Below are positions 1 to 6,490 of a stretch of 11,189 bases of DNA, piece by piece. Source of the stretch: DASYHS01 sp035998295 (lineage in GTDB: Bacteria; Pseudomonadota; Alphaproteobacteria; Azospirillales; Azospirillaceae); NCBI RefSeq assembly GCF_035998295.1, contig NZ_DASYHS010000057.1, positions 1-11,189 of the forward strand. The letters run 5' to 3'. Each line of letters begins with the position of its first letter. Positions within the stretch are counted from its first letter, which is position 1. Made by a program: the position numbers and the translations under genes. The notes under the pieces were generated by a model that was not told the origin of the DNA, searched no databases, and saw only the letters and a program-made list of their open reading frames with translations.

Positions 1-7
1 GGAAAAA

Positions 8-83
8 TGGTGCCCAGGGACGGAGTCGAACCGCCGACACGGGGATTTTCAGTCCCCTGCTCTACCAACTGAGCTACCTGGGC
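8..83 (-). tRNA. tRNA-Phe (anticodon GAA)
   Basis: Read on the minus strand this is a complete 76-nt tRNA. The acceptor stem GCCCAGG pairs with CCTGGGC, followed by discriminator A and a genomically encoded CCA. The D-arm (AGCTCAGTTGGTAGAGC) and the T-loop (GGTTCGACTCC) are standard. The anticodon loop is CTGAAAA, giving anticodon GAA, so the tRNA decodes UUC/UUU as phenylalanine. A run of five T follows the CCA at once (positions 3-7), which may be part of the 3' trailer or the start of a terminator that lies outside the window. It follows yacG on the same strand but has its own promoter. Confidence 0.97.
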
Positions 84-133
84 ATCTCGGGCGTGCTGCA
101 CCGCTGGGGCGATGCGTCCCGGTTGGGAGGCCG

Positions 134-162
134 CTTATAGCCAGATTTTCCGGGGCTGTCCA
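134..162 (-). promoter_or_regulatory. Probable sigma-70-type promoter of tRNA-Phe
   Basis: On the minus strand, TGGACA (157-162) resembles a -35 box and TATAAG (134-139) resembles a -10 box, separated by exactly 17 bp. Initiation would fall near 127, giving a leader of about 44 nt before the mature tRNA 5' end at 83. The spacer and boxes are AT-richer than their surroundings. The promoter lies just past the yacG stop codon, so the tRNA need not depend on read-through from the infA cluster. It is inferred from the sequence match alone. Confidence 0.7.
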
Positions 163-179
163 GCGGGTCCGAACCGATT

Positions 180-383
180 TCAGTAAGATTTTTCGCCGTC
201 GCCGGCTTCCGTCTCGATCTCGGCCTCGGGGTCGTCGACCGAGACGCGGTAGACGCCGTTCAGCCAGCGCGAAAGGTCCACGTCGGCACACCGGCGCGAG
301 CAGAACGGCCGGTACTTCGGGTCGGCGGCGTCGTGCCCGCAGATCGGGCAGGCCGGCGCGGTCTTGGTCGAGGTCGTGCTCAT
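180..383 (-). CDS. yacG: YacG: zinc-finger DNA gyrase inhibitor
   Basis: A 67-residue protein with the four-cysteine zinc finger of the YacG family: CPIC (C12, C15) and CSRRC (C28, C32), followed by the conserved DLSRWLNG segment. In E. coli, YacG binds GyrB and inhibits gyrase supercoiling. The C-terminus is acidic and low in complexity, ending in EKSY, as is common in the family. I chose the ATG at 383 because the extra 12 residues from an upstream in-frame start (at 419) would lie inside the ribonuclease gene and match nothing in the family. It starts 4 nt after the ribonuclease stop codon, so the two are almost certainly co-transcribed and perhaps translationally coupled. Confidence 0.93.
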   Translation of the reverse strand: MSTTSTKTAPACPICGHDAADPKYRPFCSRRCADVDLSRWLNGVYRVSVDDPEAEIETEAGDGEKSY

Positions 384-387
384 GGGC

Positions 388-1593
388 CTAAAGGTTGGGT
401 CGCTGGCGGCCCGCTGCAAGCAGCAGGTCGGGAACCGGCGGGCCGCGGCGCGGACGCACCATCTCGACCAGGCCGAGCCGCGTCAGGCCGTGGACCTGGA
501 CCGCCGACGGGTCGTCCGCGACCGCATGCGTCAGCTCCGCCACCAGCCGCTCGCGGTCGCGCTCGGCGCGCATGCCGATGAAGTCCACGACGACGATGCC
601 GCCGAGATTGCGCAGGCGAAGCTGGCGCGCGATCTCGCGCGCCGCCTCCAGGTTCACCGCCAGCGCGTTGCCCCGCTCGCCGCCGTTCACGTCGACCGCG
701 ATCAGCGCCTCCGTCCGGTCGATCACGATCGACCCGCCGCCCGGCAGCGGCACCACGCGCTCCGCCAGGTCCGCGATGGCCCCGTCCAGGTCGTGGCGCT
801 CGAACAGCGGCGCCGGGCCGCGGTGGCGCGTGATCCGTCCCGCCAGGTCGGGCGCCGCCTCGGCCGCCCAGGCCGCCAGCCCGGCGAAGGCCGCCTCGTC
901 CTCGACGACGACCGCGTCCAGCCCGCGGGCACCCTGCTCGACCACCGCTCGCAGCGCCGCGTCCGGCGGCGCCTTCAGCAGCGCCGGCGCCGCACCTGCC
1001 GCCGCCGCCTCGACCGCGCGCCAGGACAGGGCCAGCCACTCCGCCTCGGCCTCCAGCAGGGCCGGGTCGGCGTCCGCCGCCCCCGCGCGCACGATCCAGC
1101 CGCCTCCGGCCGTCACACCCTCGACCAGCGCCACGAGACGCTGGCGCTCCTCCGCGCGGCCCAGGCGCCGCGACACCGTGATCCCCGGCGCCAGCGGCGT
1201 CGCCACCAGGAAGCGCCCCGCCAGCGCCACGTCCATCGTCAGGGTCGGGCCCTTGGTCCCGCCCGGTTCCGCCTTGACCTGGACCAGCACCGGCTGGCCG
1301 CCGCGCAGCAGCCGGCCGATCGGCTTGTTGCCGGCCCGCGCGTCCTTGCGCGTCGCAGCACCGGGGACGCGGATGTCCGACAGCGCCAGCAACCCCGCGC
1401 GCCCCTCTCCGCCCAGGTCGACGAAAGCGGCGTCCAGCCCCGGCACGATCCGGTCGACCCGGCCGAGGAACACCGCGCCGAGCAGGCTCGGCAGCTCGGC
1501 GCTTTCCATCTGCAGGTCGGTAAGCACGCCGTCGACCACCGTCGCCGCCCGCAGCAGCGGCCCCCGGCGGTCGATCAGCAGCTCGACCGTCAC
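388..1593 (-). CDS. rng: RNase E/G-family endoribonuclease, short form
   Basis: A 401-residue single-strand RNA endonuclease of the RNase E/G family, expected in the cytoplasm with roles in rRNA maturation or mRNA decay. Residues about 37-120 form the S1 RNA-binding region (GAVFLGRVDRIVPGLDAAFVDLG). The DNase I-like catalytic part carries both metal-binding aspartates, D301 in IAVDVNGGER and D337 in GGIVVVDFIGM, matching E. coli RNase E D303 and D346. The usual GLVEMVR motif follows (374-380), but the protein then ends about 20 residues later. It has no CPxCxGxG zinc-link and no small domain, so it is about 90 residues shorter than E. coli RNase G (489). The start is GTG at 1593, overlapping the maf stop as GTGA; the reading frame extends further upstream, but that part lies within maf. 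The name rng reflects family membership; orthology with E. coli RNase G is not certain. Confidence 0.88.
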   Translation of the reverse strand: MTVELLIDRRGPLLRAATVVDGVLTDLQMESAELPSLLGAVFLGRVDRIVPGLDAAFVDLGGEGRAGLLALSDIRVPGAATRKDARAGNKPIGRLLRGGQPVLVQVKAEPGGTKGPTLTMDVALAGRFLVATPLAPGITVSRRLGRAEERQRLVALVEGVTAGGGWIVRAGAADADPALLEAEAEWLALSWRAVEAAAAGAAPALLKAPPDAALRAVVEQGARGLDAVVVEDEAAFAGLAAWAAEAAPDLAGRITRHRGPAPLFERHDLDGAIADLAERVVPLPGGGSIVIDRTEALIAVDVNGGERGNALAVNLEAAREIARQLRLRNLGGIVVVDFIGMRAERDRERLVAELTHAVADDPSAVQVHGLTRLGLVEMVRPRRGPPVPDLLLAAGRQRPNL

Positions 1594-2171
1594 GCCGGGT
1601 ACCCGACGCCGCGCAGCATTCCCGCGACCTCGAACAGCGGCAGCCCGACCACGTTGCTGTAGGACCCCTGGAGCCAGCGCACCAGCACCGCGGCGCGGCC
1701 CTGGATCGCGTAGCCGCCGGCCTTGCCCCGCCACTCGCCGGACGCGAGATAGGCGGCCTTCTCCTCGTCGCTCAGCACCTTGAACGCGACCACCGTCTCG
1801 ACGACGCGGACGAGCCGGCGGCCGTCCGGCAGTGCCAGCGCGACCCCGCCATGGACGCGGTGGCGCCGGCCCGACAGCAGGTCGAGGCAGCGGCGCGCCT
1901 CCCCCTCGGCCTCGGTCTTGGGCAGGATGCGCCGCCCGACCGCGACGACGGTGTCGGCCGCGAGCACCGGCGCGTCCGGGCGCAGCAGCGCGACCGCCTC
2001 CGCCTTGGCGAGCGCCAGGCGCTCGGCGTGCTGCCTGGGCAGTTCGGCCTTCAGCGGCGCCTCGTCGATGTCGGCGGGCAGCACCGCCGCGGGTTCGATC
2101 CCGATCTGGCGCAGCAGGTCGAGGCGCCTGGGCGACGCCGAGGCGAGGACGAGGGGCATAGGAGGAACCAT
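1590..2171 (-). CDS. maf: Maf family nucleoside triphosphate pyrophosphatase (YhdE-type)
   Basis: This 193-residue protein hydrolyses nucleoside triphosphates to monophosphate and pyrophosphate, a house-cleaning role against non-canonical or excess nucleotides. Family marks include the N-terminal LVLASASPRR phosphate-binding loop (7-16), the catalytic-base motif AADTVV (D73), EWRGKAGGYAIQG (146-158) and GSYSNVVGLPL (169-179). The GKAGxYxIQG motif is typical of the dTTP/UTP-directed Maf/YhdE branch rather than the m7GTP-directed YceF branch. Two starts are possible: ATG at 2171, used here, and ATG at 2159, which would begin MPLVLASASPRR as many homologues do. Neither has a clear Shine-Dalgarno sequence. 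It sits 35 bp after infA, and its TGA overlaps the GTG of the ribonuclease gene. Confidence 0.93.
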   Translation of the reverse strand: MVPPMPLVLASASPRRLDLLRQIGIEPAAVLPADIDEAPLKAELPRQHAERLALAKAEAVALLRPDAPVLAADTVVAVGRRILPKTEAEGEARRCLDLLSGRRHRVHGGVALALPDGRRLVRVVETVVAFKVLSDEEKAAYLASGEWRGKAGGYAIQGRAAVLVRWLQGSYSNVVGLPLFEVAGMLRGVGYPA

Positions 2172-2186
2172 GTCGGCGGACCGGAA

Positions 2187-2204
2187 CCCGGGGCGGACCC
2201 CGGG
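2187..2204 (-). other. Hairpin between infA and maf
   Basis: A 7-bp perfect GC stem (2187-2193 with 2198-2204, CCCGGGG/CCCCGGG) closes a 4-nt loop and begins 3 nt after the infA stop codon. There is no T tract after it on the minus strand. It may act as a partial terminator or a 3'-end stabiliser that lowers maf expression relative to infA, but that role is inferred. Confidence 0.4.
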
Positions 2205-2206
2205 AC

Positions 2207-2425
2207 CTATTTGAAGCGGAAGATGATCCGACCCCTGGTCAGATCGTACGGCGTCATCTCGACGTTAACGCGGTCTCCGGCGAGGACCCGGATGCGGTTC
2301 TTTCGCATCTTTCCGGACGTGTGCGCAAGCACCTCGTGCTCGTTGTCGAGCTTCACCCGGAACATCGCGTTCGGCAGCAGTTCCATCACCGTGCCGGAGA
2401 ACTCGATGAGGTCTTCCTTCACCAT
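2207..2425 (-). CDS. infA: Translation initiation factor IF-1
   Basis: A 72-residue single-domain OB-fold protein, exactly the length of E. coli IF-1. It binds the 30S A site and helps IF-2 and IF-3 select the initiator tRNA. It begins MVKEDLIEFSGTV and contains the conserved HTSGKMRKNRIRVLAGD and YDLTRGRI segments. The ATG at 2425 is preceded by AGAAGG with suitable spacing. An in-frame extension upstream (to 2488) runs into the probable promoter and is not part of the gene. It is the first gene of the infA-maf-ribonuclease-yacG cluster found in many alphaproteobacteria. Confidence 0.97.
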   Translation of the reverse strand: MVKEDLIEFSGTVMELLPNAMFRVKLDNEHEVLAHTSGKMRKNRIRVLAGDRVNVEMTPYDLTRGRIIFRFK

Positions 2426-2457
2426 GAACCTTCTGGGCTCGCCCGTCGAAGCCGCCC

Positions 2458-2488
2458 AATAGGTGCTCGCTCCCCAACGGACGGTCAA
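2458..2488 (-). promoter_or_regulatory. Candidate infA promoter
   Basis: On the minus strand, CTTGACC gives a good -35 match (TTGACC at 2483-2488), as in many alphaproteobacterial promoters. The -10 region is weak: CACCTATT (2458-2465) lies at roughly the right distance but matches TATAAT poorly, and the better-looking TATTGG would need a 21-bp spacer. The location, about 35-60 bp before the infA start, suits a promoter for the whole cluster. Confidence 0.35.
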
Positions 2489-2536
2489 GCGTTTTCCCTT
2501 GGCACCCGCAGTAACGGCGAAGGACAGGCCGGCTGC

Positions 2537-2737
2537 TCACCAGCCCCGCCGCCGCCCTTCCCTCGCCGCACCTTCCCCGCCGGCCGGCGGGATACCGATG
2601 GCCGGGGTGCCGATGGGCGGGATACCGATGGCCGGCGTGCCGATGGGCGGCGTGCCGGACGGCGGCCTGCTCCCCTCCTCCGCGTTCGCGGGTTCGCGGG
2701 GCGGCGTCGGGCCGGTGACGACATCGAAATCGAACAT
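2537..2737 (-). CDS. Small proline-rich repeat protein, unknown function
   Basis: I do not recognise this 66-residue protein. In favour of its being real is an almost ideal ribosome binding site: AGGAGGT lies 7 nt before the ATG at 2737. It starts MFDFDVVTGPTPPREPA, with no signal peptide or membrane segment. The middle (about residues 29-52) consists of pentapeptide repeats alternating PIGTP and AIGIP, encoded by a 15-bp tandem repeat. The tail is basic (EGRRRGW). It lies alone between the sugar-acid operon and infA, 49 bp upstream of the candidate infA -35 box, on the same strand. It could be a real small protein or a chance frame over a repeat; the strong ribosome binding site favours the former. 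Confidence 0.5.
   Translation of the reverse strand: MFDFDVVTGPTPPREPANAEEGSRPPSGTPPIGTPAIGIPPIGTPAIGIPPAGGEGAAREGRRRGW
2591..2650. repeat. Tandem repeat, four 15-bp units (two 30-bp units)
   Basis: Four consecutive 15-bp units start at 2591, 2606, 2621 and 2636. They alternate GATACCGATGGCCGG with (G/C)GTGCCGATGGGCGG, so the higher-order unit is 30 bp. The two 30-bp copies differ at only one base (2606, g versus c at 2636). A partial fifth unit (CGTGCC) follows. The period is a multiple of three, so the repeat stays in frame with the small minus-strand protein at 2537-2737. Confidence 0.9.
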
Positions 2738-2816
2738 CTCGAGACCTCCTGGGTTGGGAGGCCGACCGGACCGGGAGACTGACGTTCTGGGAAGAACTGT
2801 GCGTCGGAAAACGCGA

Positions 2817-2841
2817 AAGCCGCCTCGGGTCCGGGCGGCTT
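2817..2841 (-). terminator. Possible intrinsic terminator hairpin
   Basis: An 8-bp perfect stem AAGCCGCC/GGCGGCTT (2817-2824 with 2834-2841) encloses a 9-nt loop. On the minus strand it is followed by TTTCGCGTTTTC, a broken T-rich stretch. It lies about 190 nt beyond the dehydratase stop at 3035 and about 80 nt before the small protein start, so it could end read-through from the sugar-acid operon. The stretch 2842-2992 upstream of it holds no gene I can support, only a minor CGGGA/TCCCG hairpin near 2913-2926. Confidence 0.45.
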
Positions 2842-2992
2842 CGGTATCTACGACTGCGAACGCGTGATCCTATGCCGCCGGAAAAAACCAGCGGCCAAAG
2901 TATCGGGAGCTTTCCCGGAGCATGGGCGGGACCATCTGCGTCATGGGCATCACCCTATCGCACTGCGCGCCCGGCGCCAAGGCGTCTTTTCG

Positions 2993-3025
2993 CCCACCCC
3001 CTCCCGCGCCGCGGGAGGGGGTGGG
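2993..3025. repeat. Perfect 15-bp palindrome (REP-like) after the dehydratase gene
   Basis: The arms 2993-3007 and 3011-3025 (CCCACCCCCTCCCGC and its complement) pair perfectly around a 3-nt loop. It begins 9 nt past the stop codon of the dehydratase gene. Neither strand has a T tract after it, so it does not look like a standard intrinsic terminator. GC-rich palindromes of the CCCTCCCGC...GCGGGAGGG type are scattered between genes in many alphaproteobacterial genomes. By analogy it may protect the operon's mRNA 3' end or assist termination. Confidence 0.8.
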
Positions 3026-3034
3026 TATGCCCGT

Positions 3035-4807
3035 TCAATGGTTGTCGCGCGGCACCGCGTCGACGACGCCATGGTACTTGACCGCCAGCTCGATGCAGCC
3101 GCCGCCGTCGAGCTGGCCGACGGTCGAGCGGTAGATCTCCTGCCACGGCGTCTGGGCCGGCGGGATGTCGGCCTGCCACGCCGCGCGCCGCGCTTCCCAC
3201 TCCTGCGGGTCGACCACGGCGTCGGCCGTGCCGGCGCGCAGGTCGATGCGCAGCCGGTCGCCCGTGCGGATCAGCGCCAGCCCGCCGCCCACCGCGGACT
3301 CCGGCGCCGCGTTCAGGATCGACGCGCTGGCCGAGGTGCCGGACTGCCGGCCGTCGCCGATGCAGGGCAGCATCATGATCCCCCGCTTGATGAGGGCCGC
3401 CGGCGGCTGCATGTTGACCACCTCCGCCGCACCCGGCCAGCCGATCGGGCCGCTGTTCCGGATCACCAGGATCGAATCCTCGTCGATGCCCAGCGACGCA
3501 TCATCGATGCGGGCGTGGTAGTCCTCCGAGCCCTCGAAGACGACCGCCCTGCCCTCCAGCACGCCGGGATGGCCGGGGCGGTTCAGGTAGCGCTCGTGGA
3601 ACTCGTCGGAGATGACGCTGGTCTTGATGATCGCGTTGTCGAACAGGTTGCCCTTCAGCACGATGAAGCCCGCCCGCTCCTTCAGCGGCCGGTCCCAGGC
3701 CCGGATCACCTCGCCGTCCGGCTCGCGCGCACCCGCGACGTTCTCGGCCACCGTCCGGCCGCTGGCCGTCAGCGCCGAGCCGTCGAGCAGCCCGTGCGCC
3801 AGCAGCTCCTTCATCACCGTCATCAGGCCGCCGGCCCGGTAGAAGCCCTCGCTGAGATAGCGGCCGGCCGGCTGCATGTCGACCAGCAGCGGCACGTCGT
3901 AGCCGTGACGCTGCCAGTCCATCGGGTCGATCTCGACCCCGGCGTGGCGCGCGATCGCGGCGATGTGCGGCGGCGCGTTGGTCGAGCCGCCGATCGCGGA
4001 GTTGACGATGATGGCGTTGCGGAACGCCGCCGGCGTCAGGATCCGGGACGGCCGCAGGTCTTCCTCGACCATCTCGACGATGCGCATCCCGGTCGCGTAG
4101 GCCATCTGCCCGCGCTCGCGGTAGGGCGACGGGATCGAGGCGTTGCCCGGCAGCGTCATGCCCAGCGCCTCGGCCAGCGAGTTCATCGTGTTCGCCGTGC
4201 CCATCACGTTGCAGTAGCCCGGCGACGGCGCCGAGGCGCAGACCACGCGCATGAACTCGTCATAGTCGATCTTGCCCGCGGCATGGGCCAGCCGGGCCGC
4301 CCACACGATGGTGCCGGACCCGGCGAGCTTACCCTCGTACCAGCCGTCCAGCATCGGCCCGGCCGACAGCAGGATCGCCGGCATGTCGACCGTCGCCGCC
4401 GCCATCAGCTGCGCCGGCGCCGTCTTGTCGCAGCCGCCCGTCAGCACGACCCCATCGAGCGGGTAGCCGTGCAGGATCTCGACCAGGCCCAGATAGGCGA
4501 GGTTGCGGTCGAGCGCGGCCGTGGGGCGGCGCCCCGTCTCCTGGATGGGATGGACCGGGAACTCGAACGCGATGCCGCCCGCGTCCCGGATGCCGTCGCG
4601 CACGCGCTTGGCCAGCTCGATATGCGGGCGGTTGCACGGCGACAGGTCCGATCCGCTCTGCGCGATCCCGATGATCGGCTTGCCGGATTGCAGCTCCTCG
4701 CGCGTCAGCCCGTAGTTCAGGTAGCGCTCTATGTAGAGCGCCGTCATCCCGGGATTCTCCGGATTGTCGAACCACAGCGAACTGCGCCGTCTCTTCCTGC
4801 TGGTCAT
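3035..4807 (-). CDS. IlvD/Edd-family sugar-acid dehydratase (aldonate dehydratase)
   Basis: A 590-residue [2Fe-2S] dehydratase that converts an aldonic acid to its 2-keto-3-deoxy acid. Cluster-ligand cysteines are C58 (SPCNR), C126 (GGCDK) and C199 (GYCNVMGTA), with the same spacing as in L-arabonate dehydratase and Caulobacter D-xylonate dehydratase (XylD). The likely catalytic serine is S489 in DGRQSGTSAS. N-terminal WFDNPENPGMTALYIERYL and C-terminal TPWQEIYRSTVGQL are typical of the sugar-acid branch, not of biosynthetic IlvD. The ATG at 4807 has AAGGA 7 nt upstream. It lies 118 bp after the SMP-30 lactonase and closes the cluster. With dgoK and dgoA nearby, D-galactonate (or a close epimer such as D-fuconate or L-arabonate) is the likely substrate. 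The family is certain; the substrate is inferred from context. Confidence 0.9.
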   Translation of the reverse strand: MTSRKRRRSSLWFDNPENPGMTALYIERYLNYGLTREELQSGKPIIGIAQSGSDLSPCNRPHIELAKRVRDGIRDAGGIAFEFPVHPIQETGRRPTAALDRNLAYLGLVEILHGYPLDGVVLTGGCDKTAPAQLMAAATVDMPAILLSAGPMLDGWYEGKLAGSGTIVWAARLAHAAGKIDYDEFMRVVCASAPSPGYCNVMGTANTMNSLAEALGMTLPGNASIPSPYRERGQMAYATGMRIVEMVEEDLRPSRILTPAAFRNAIIVNSAIGGSTNAPPHIAAIARHAGVEIDPMDWQRHGYDVPLLVDMQPAGRYLSEGFYRAGGLMTVMKELLAHGLLDGSALTASGRTVAENVAGAREPDGEVIRAWDRPLKERAGFIVLKGNLFDNAIIKTSVISDEFHERYLNRPGHPGVLEGRAVVFEGSEDYHARIDDASLGIDEDSILVIRNSGPIGWPGAAEVVNMQPPAALIKRGIMMLPCIGDGRQSGTSASASILNAAPESAVGGGLALIRTGDRLRIDLRAGTADAVVDPQEWEARRAAWQADIPPAQTPWQEIYRSTVGQLDGGGCIELAVKYHGVVDAVPRDNH

Positions 4808-4822
4808 GCCGATGTCCTTAGT

Positions 4823-4850
4823 CTTCGTTGCGGCGAGCCTTCGTTGCGGC
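4823..4850. repeat. Direct repeat (12 bp, twice) before the dehydratase start
   Basis: CTTCGTTGCGGC occurs at 4823-4834 and again at 4839-4850, 16 bp apart, in the gap between the lactonase stop and the dehydratase start. The copy nearer the gene ends a few bases before the Shine-Dalgarno AAGGA. It could be a regulator site pair or a small local duplication. The rest of the 118-bp gap (4808-4925) has no clear promoter or gene. Confidence 0.6.
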
Positions 4851-4925
4851 CGTGACGCCGGCCGACCGGGACCGTCATGAAACCATAGCGCATCGGGACG
4901 GGGCGTTGCACGCTCCAGTCGCCGC

Positions 4926-5834
4926 TCACGCGAGGCGGACCCGCGGCTCGGCCCGGCCGCGGACCGGAAGATCGACGTGCAGCACCGCGCCGGCCGCCGG
5001 CTGGCCGGCGAGATCGTCCTCGGAAAGGTTCCCGCGCGCGGTCGTCACCACCAGCCGGTCGAGCGCCGCCCCGGCGAAGGCGGGGCATGTCGGCTGCGCG
5101 ACCGGCAGGCGCACCGACGCGGTTCGCCTGCCGTCCGGGGCGTAGCCGTCCAGCGACCAGCCGCCCCAGCGCGCGTTCCACAGCGTGCCGTCCCCGTCCA
5201 CGATCGCCCCGTCGGGCATCCCGTCCTGCTCCGCCTCGCCGGGACCGGGCGCCCGGAACACCGCGGGATCGCCGAGCGGCAGGCCCGTCCCCGGGTCGGT
5301 CTCCACCCGCCAGATCGTCGCCCGGGCGGTATCGGCGAAATAGGCCGTGCGGCCGTCGGGCGCGAAGCAGATCGCGTTGGGGATCGTGAGCCGCGCGAAC
5401 AGCAGCCGCATCTCGCCGCCCAGGAACCACCAGACCGATCCCCGCTCCGGCTCCGCCCCACGCCCCATGGTGCCGATCCAGAACGCCCCGCAGGGATGCA
5501 CGCGGGCGTCGTTCGAACGGGTGCCGGGGTCGTCCGCCTCCAGCGCCGCCACGACCCCCGACGTGCCGTCATCGAGGTCGAACAGGCGCAGATCCACCTC
5601 GGTCGCCAGCAGCACCCGCCGCCCGTCCACCAGCGCCGCCGCCGACGCCATCACCGGCAGCCGGTGCGTCCGGGTCGGCCCGCCGTCGAAGCGCTTCTCG
5701 TGCAGCGTGCGGCCGAGGATGTCGAACCACACCAGGCTGCCGCGCTCGGCATGGGCCAGCGGCCCTTCGCCCAGCGTCAGCGGCTCGGCCGACCAGACGG
5801 TGACGGCGGGGGCCGCGGCACCGGCGGGACTCAT
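4926..5834 (-). CDS. SMP-30/gluconolactonase-family sugar lactonase
   Basis: A 302-residue six-bladed beta-propeller enzyme expected to hydrolyse a sugar 1,4- or 1,5-lactone to the aldonate with a bound divalent metal. The family's metal ligands are visible: E23 (LGEGPLAH), N153 (IPNAICFAPDG) and D208 (GMPDGAIVDGDGTLWNA). Substrate-contact positions R106 and N108 (TRSNDARVHPCGAFWIGTM) match regucalcin R101/N103. There is no signal peptide, so it acts in the cytoplasm. The ATG at 5834 overlaps the aldolase TGA (ATGA), showing translational coupling; longer upstream reading is just open frame inside the aldolase gene. In this cluster the natural substrate would be galactonolactone or a similar lactone, which is inference. 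Confidence 0.92.
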   Translation of the reverse strand: MSPAGAAAPAVTVWSAEPLTLGEGPLAHAERGSLVWFDILGRTLHEKRFDGGPTRTHRLPVMASAAALVDGRRVLLATEVDLRLFDLDDGTSGVVAALEADDPGTRSNDARVHPCGAFWIGTMGRGAEPERGSVWWFLGGEMRLLFARLTIPNAICFAPDGRTAYFADTARATIWRVETDPGTGLPLGDPAVFRAPGPGEAEQDGMPDGAIVDGDGTLWNARWGGWSLDGYAPDGRRTASVRLPVAQPTCPAFAGAALDRLVVTTARGNLSEDDLAGQPAAGAVLHVDLPVRGRAEPRVRLA

Positions 5835-6490
5835 GCCCGCAAGGTCCCGAAGGCCGCGTCGAAGGCCGCGACCGCGGCGCGCGCCCGCGCGGCCACGGCC
5901 TGCGCGCCGTCGCCGGGACGATAGAGGCTGCTGCCGAGGCCGAAGGCCCGCACGCCGGCGCGCGCATAGGCGGCGAACTGGCCCTCCCCGACCCCGCCGA
6001 CGGCCGCGATCGCCGTCGTCGCGGGCAGGACCGCCCGGATCGCGGCGATGCCGGCCGGGCCGAGCACGAAGGCCGGAAACACCTTGAGCGCCGAGGCCCC
6101 GGCTTTCAGCGCCGTCAGCGCCTCGGTCGGGGTGAAGACGCCCGGCAGCGACACCATGCCGTTCGCCACCGTGCGGGCGACGACCTCCGGGTCGACATTG
6201 GGGCTGACGACGAGCCCGCCGCCCGCGTCGCGCACCGCATCGACCTCGGCCGCGGACAGGACCGTGCCGGCGCCGACCAGGACGCGGTCCGGCAGCACCG
6301 CCCGCAGGCGCGCGATCGACGTCAGCGGGTCGGGCGAGTTCAGCGGCACCTCGACCGCTCCGAACCCGGCCTCCGCCAGCGCGATCCCGATCGCCTCCAC
6401 CTCCTGCGGGCGCACGCCGCGCAGGATCGCGACCAGGTCGCGGGCGAGCGGCGGCCAAGGGACCGCGCCTGGACCGGAAGATGCGTTCAT
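5831..6490 (-). CDS. dgoA: 2-dehydro-3-deoxy-6-phosphogalactonate aldolase
   Basis: A 219-residue class I aldolase of the KDPG/KDPGal family that splits 2-keto-3-deoxy-6-phosphogalactonate to pyruvate and glyceraldehyde-3-phosphate. Conserved landmarks are AILRGV (R24), VEVPLNSP (E47), GAGTV (73-77), SPNVDPEV, the Schiff-base lysine K136 in ALKVFPA, and the phosphate-binding glycines in AVGGV and GLGSSLYRPGD. VEVPLNSP and GLGSSLYRPGD resemble E. coli DgoA (VEIPLNSP, GLGSDLYRAGQ) more than KDPG aldolase Eda, which supports the galacto assignment. It starts at ATG 6490, overlapping the dgoK stop (ATGA), and its own stop overlaps the lactonase start. Slightly longer than E. coli DgoA (205) at the N-terminus. 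Confidence 0.93.
   Translation of the reverse strand: MNASSGPGAVPWPPLARDLVAILRGVRPQEVEAIGIALAEAGFGAVEVPLNSPDPLTSIARLRAVLPDRVLVGAGTVLSAAEVDAVRDAGGGLVVSPNVDPEVVARTVANGMVSLPGVFTPTEALTALKAGASALKVFPAFVLGPAGIAAIRAVLPATTAIAAVGGVGEGQFAAYARAGVRAFGLGSSLYRPGDGAQAVAARARAAVAAFDAAFGTLRA

Noticed and set aside
121..133. 13-bp sequence GGTTGGGAGGCCG shared with 2752-2764
   Set aside because: Both copies lie in non-coding leaders, but 13 bp in GC-rich DNA with no further shared flanks is not enough to call a regulatory element.
364..1662. 432- and 462-codon plus-strand frames over the ribonuclease gene
   Set aside because: Both are shadows of the minus-strand ribonuclease, with low-complexity Arg/Ser/Ala composition and no recognisable domain.
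2155..2175. GGAGGAACCATG on the plus strand, looking like a ribosome binding site and start
   Set aside because: The frame it opens is antisense to infA and maf and encodes nothing recognisable; it is a chance match.
2842..2992. Possible small RNA or gene in the gap before the palindrome
   Set aside because: Only a weak 5-bp hairpin and a T6 run on the minus strand are present. No supported frame, promoter or known RNA fold could be recognised.
2864..4855. 663-codon open frame on the plus strand
   Set aside because: It lies opposite the IlvD/Edd dehydratase and has the Arg/His/Ala/Asp-rich composition of antisense frames in GC-rich DNA. The minus-strand protein has a full set of conserved motifs.
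4804..4890. Short minus-strand frame (from an ATG near 4890) whose TGA overlaps the dehydratase ATG
   Set aside because: The ATGA overlap is suggestive of coupling, but there is no ribosome binding site, the peptide is only about 29 residues and basic, and it covers the direct repeat.
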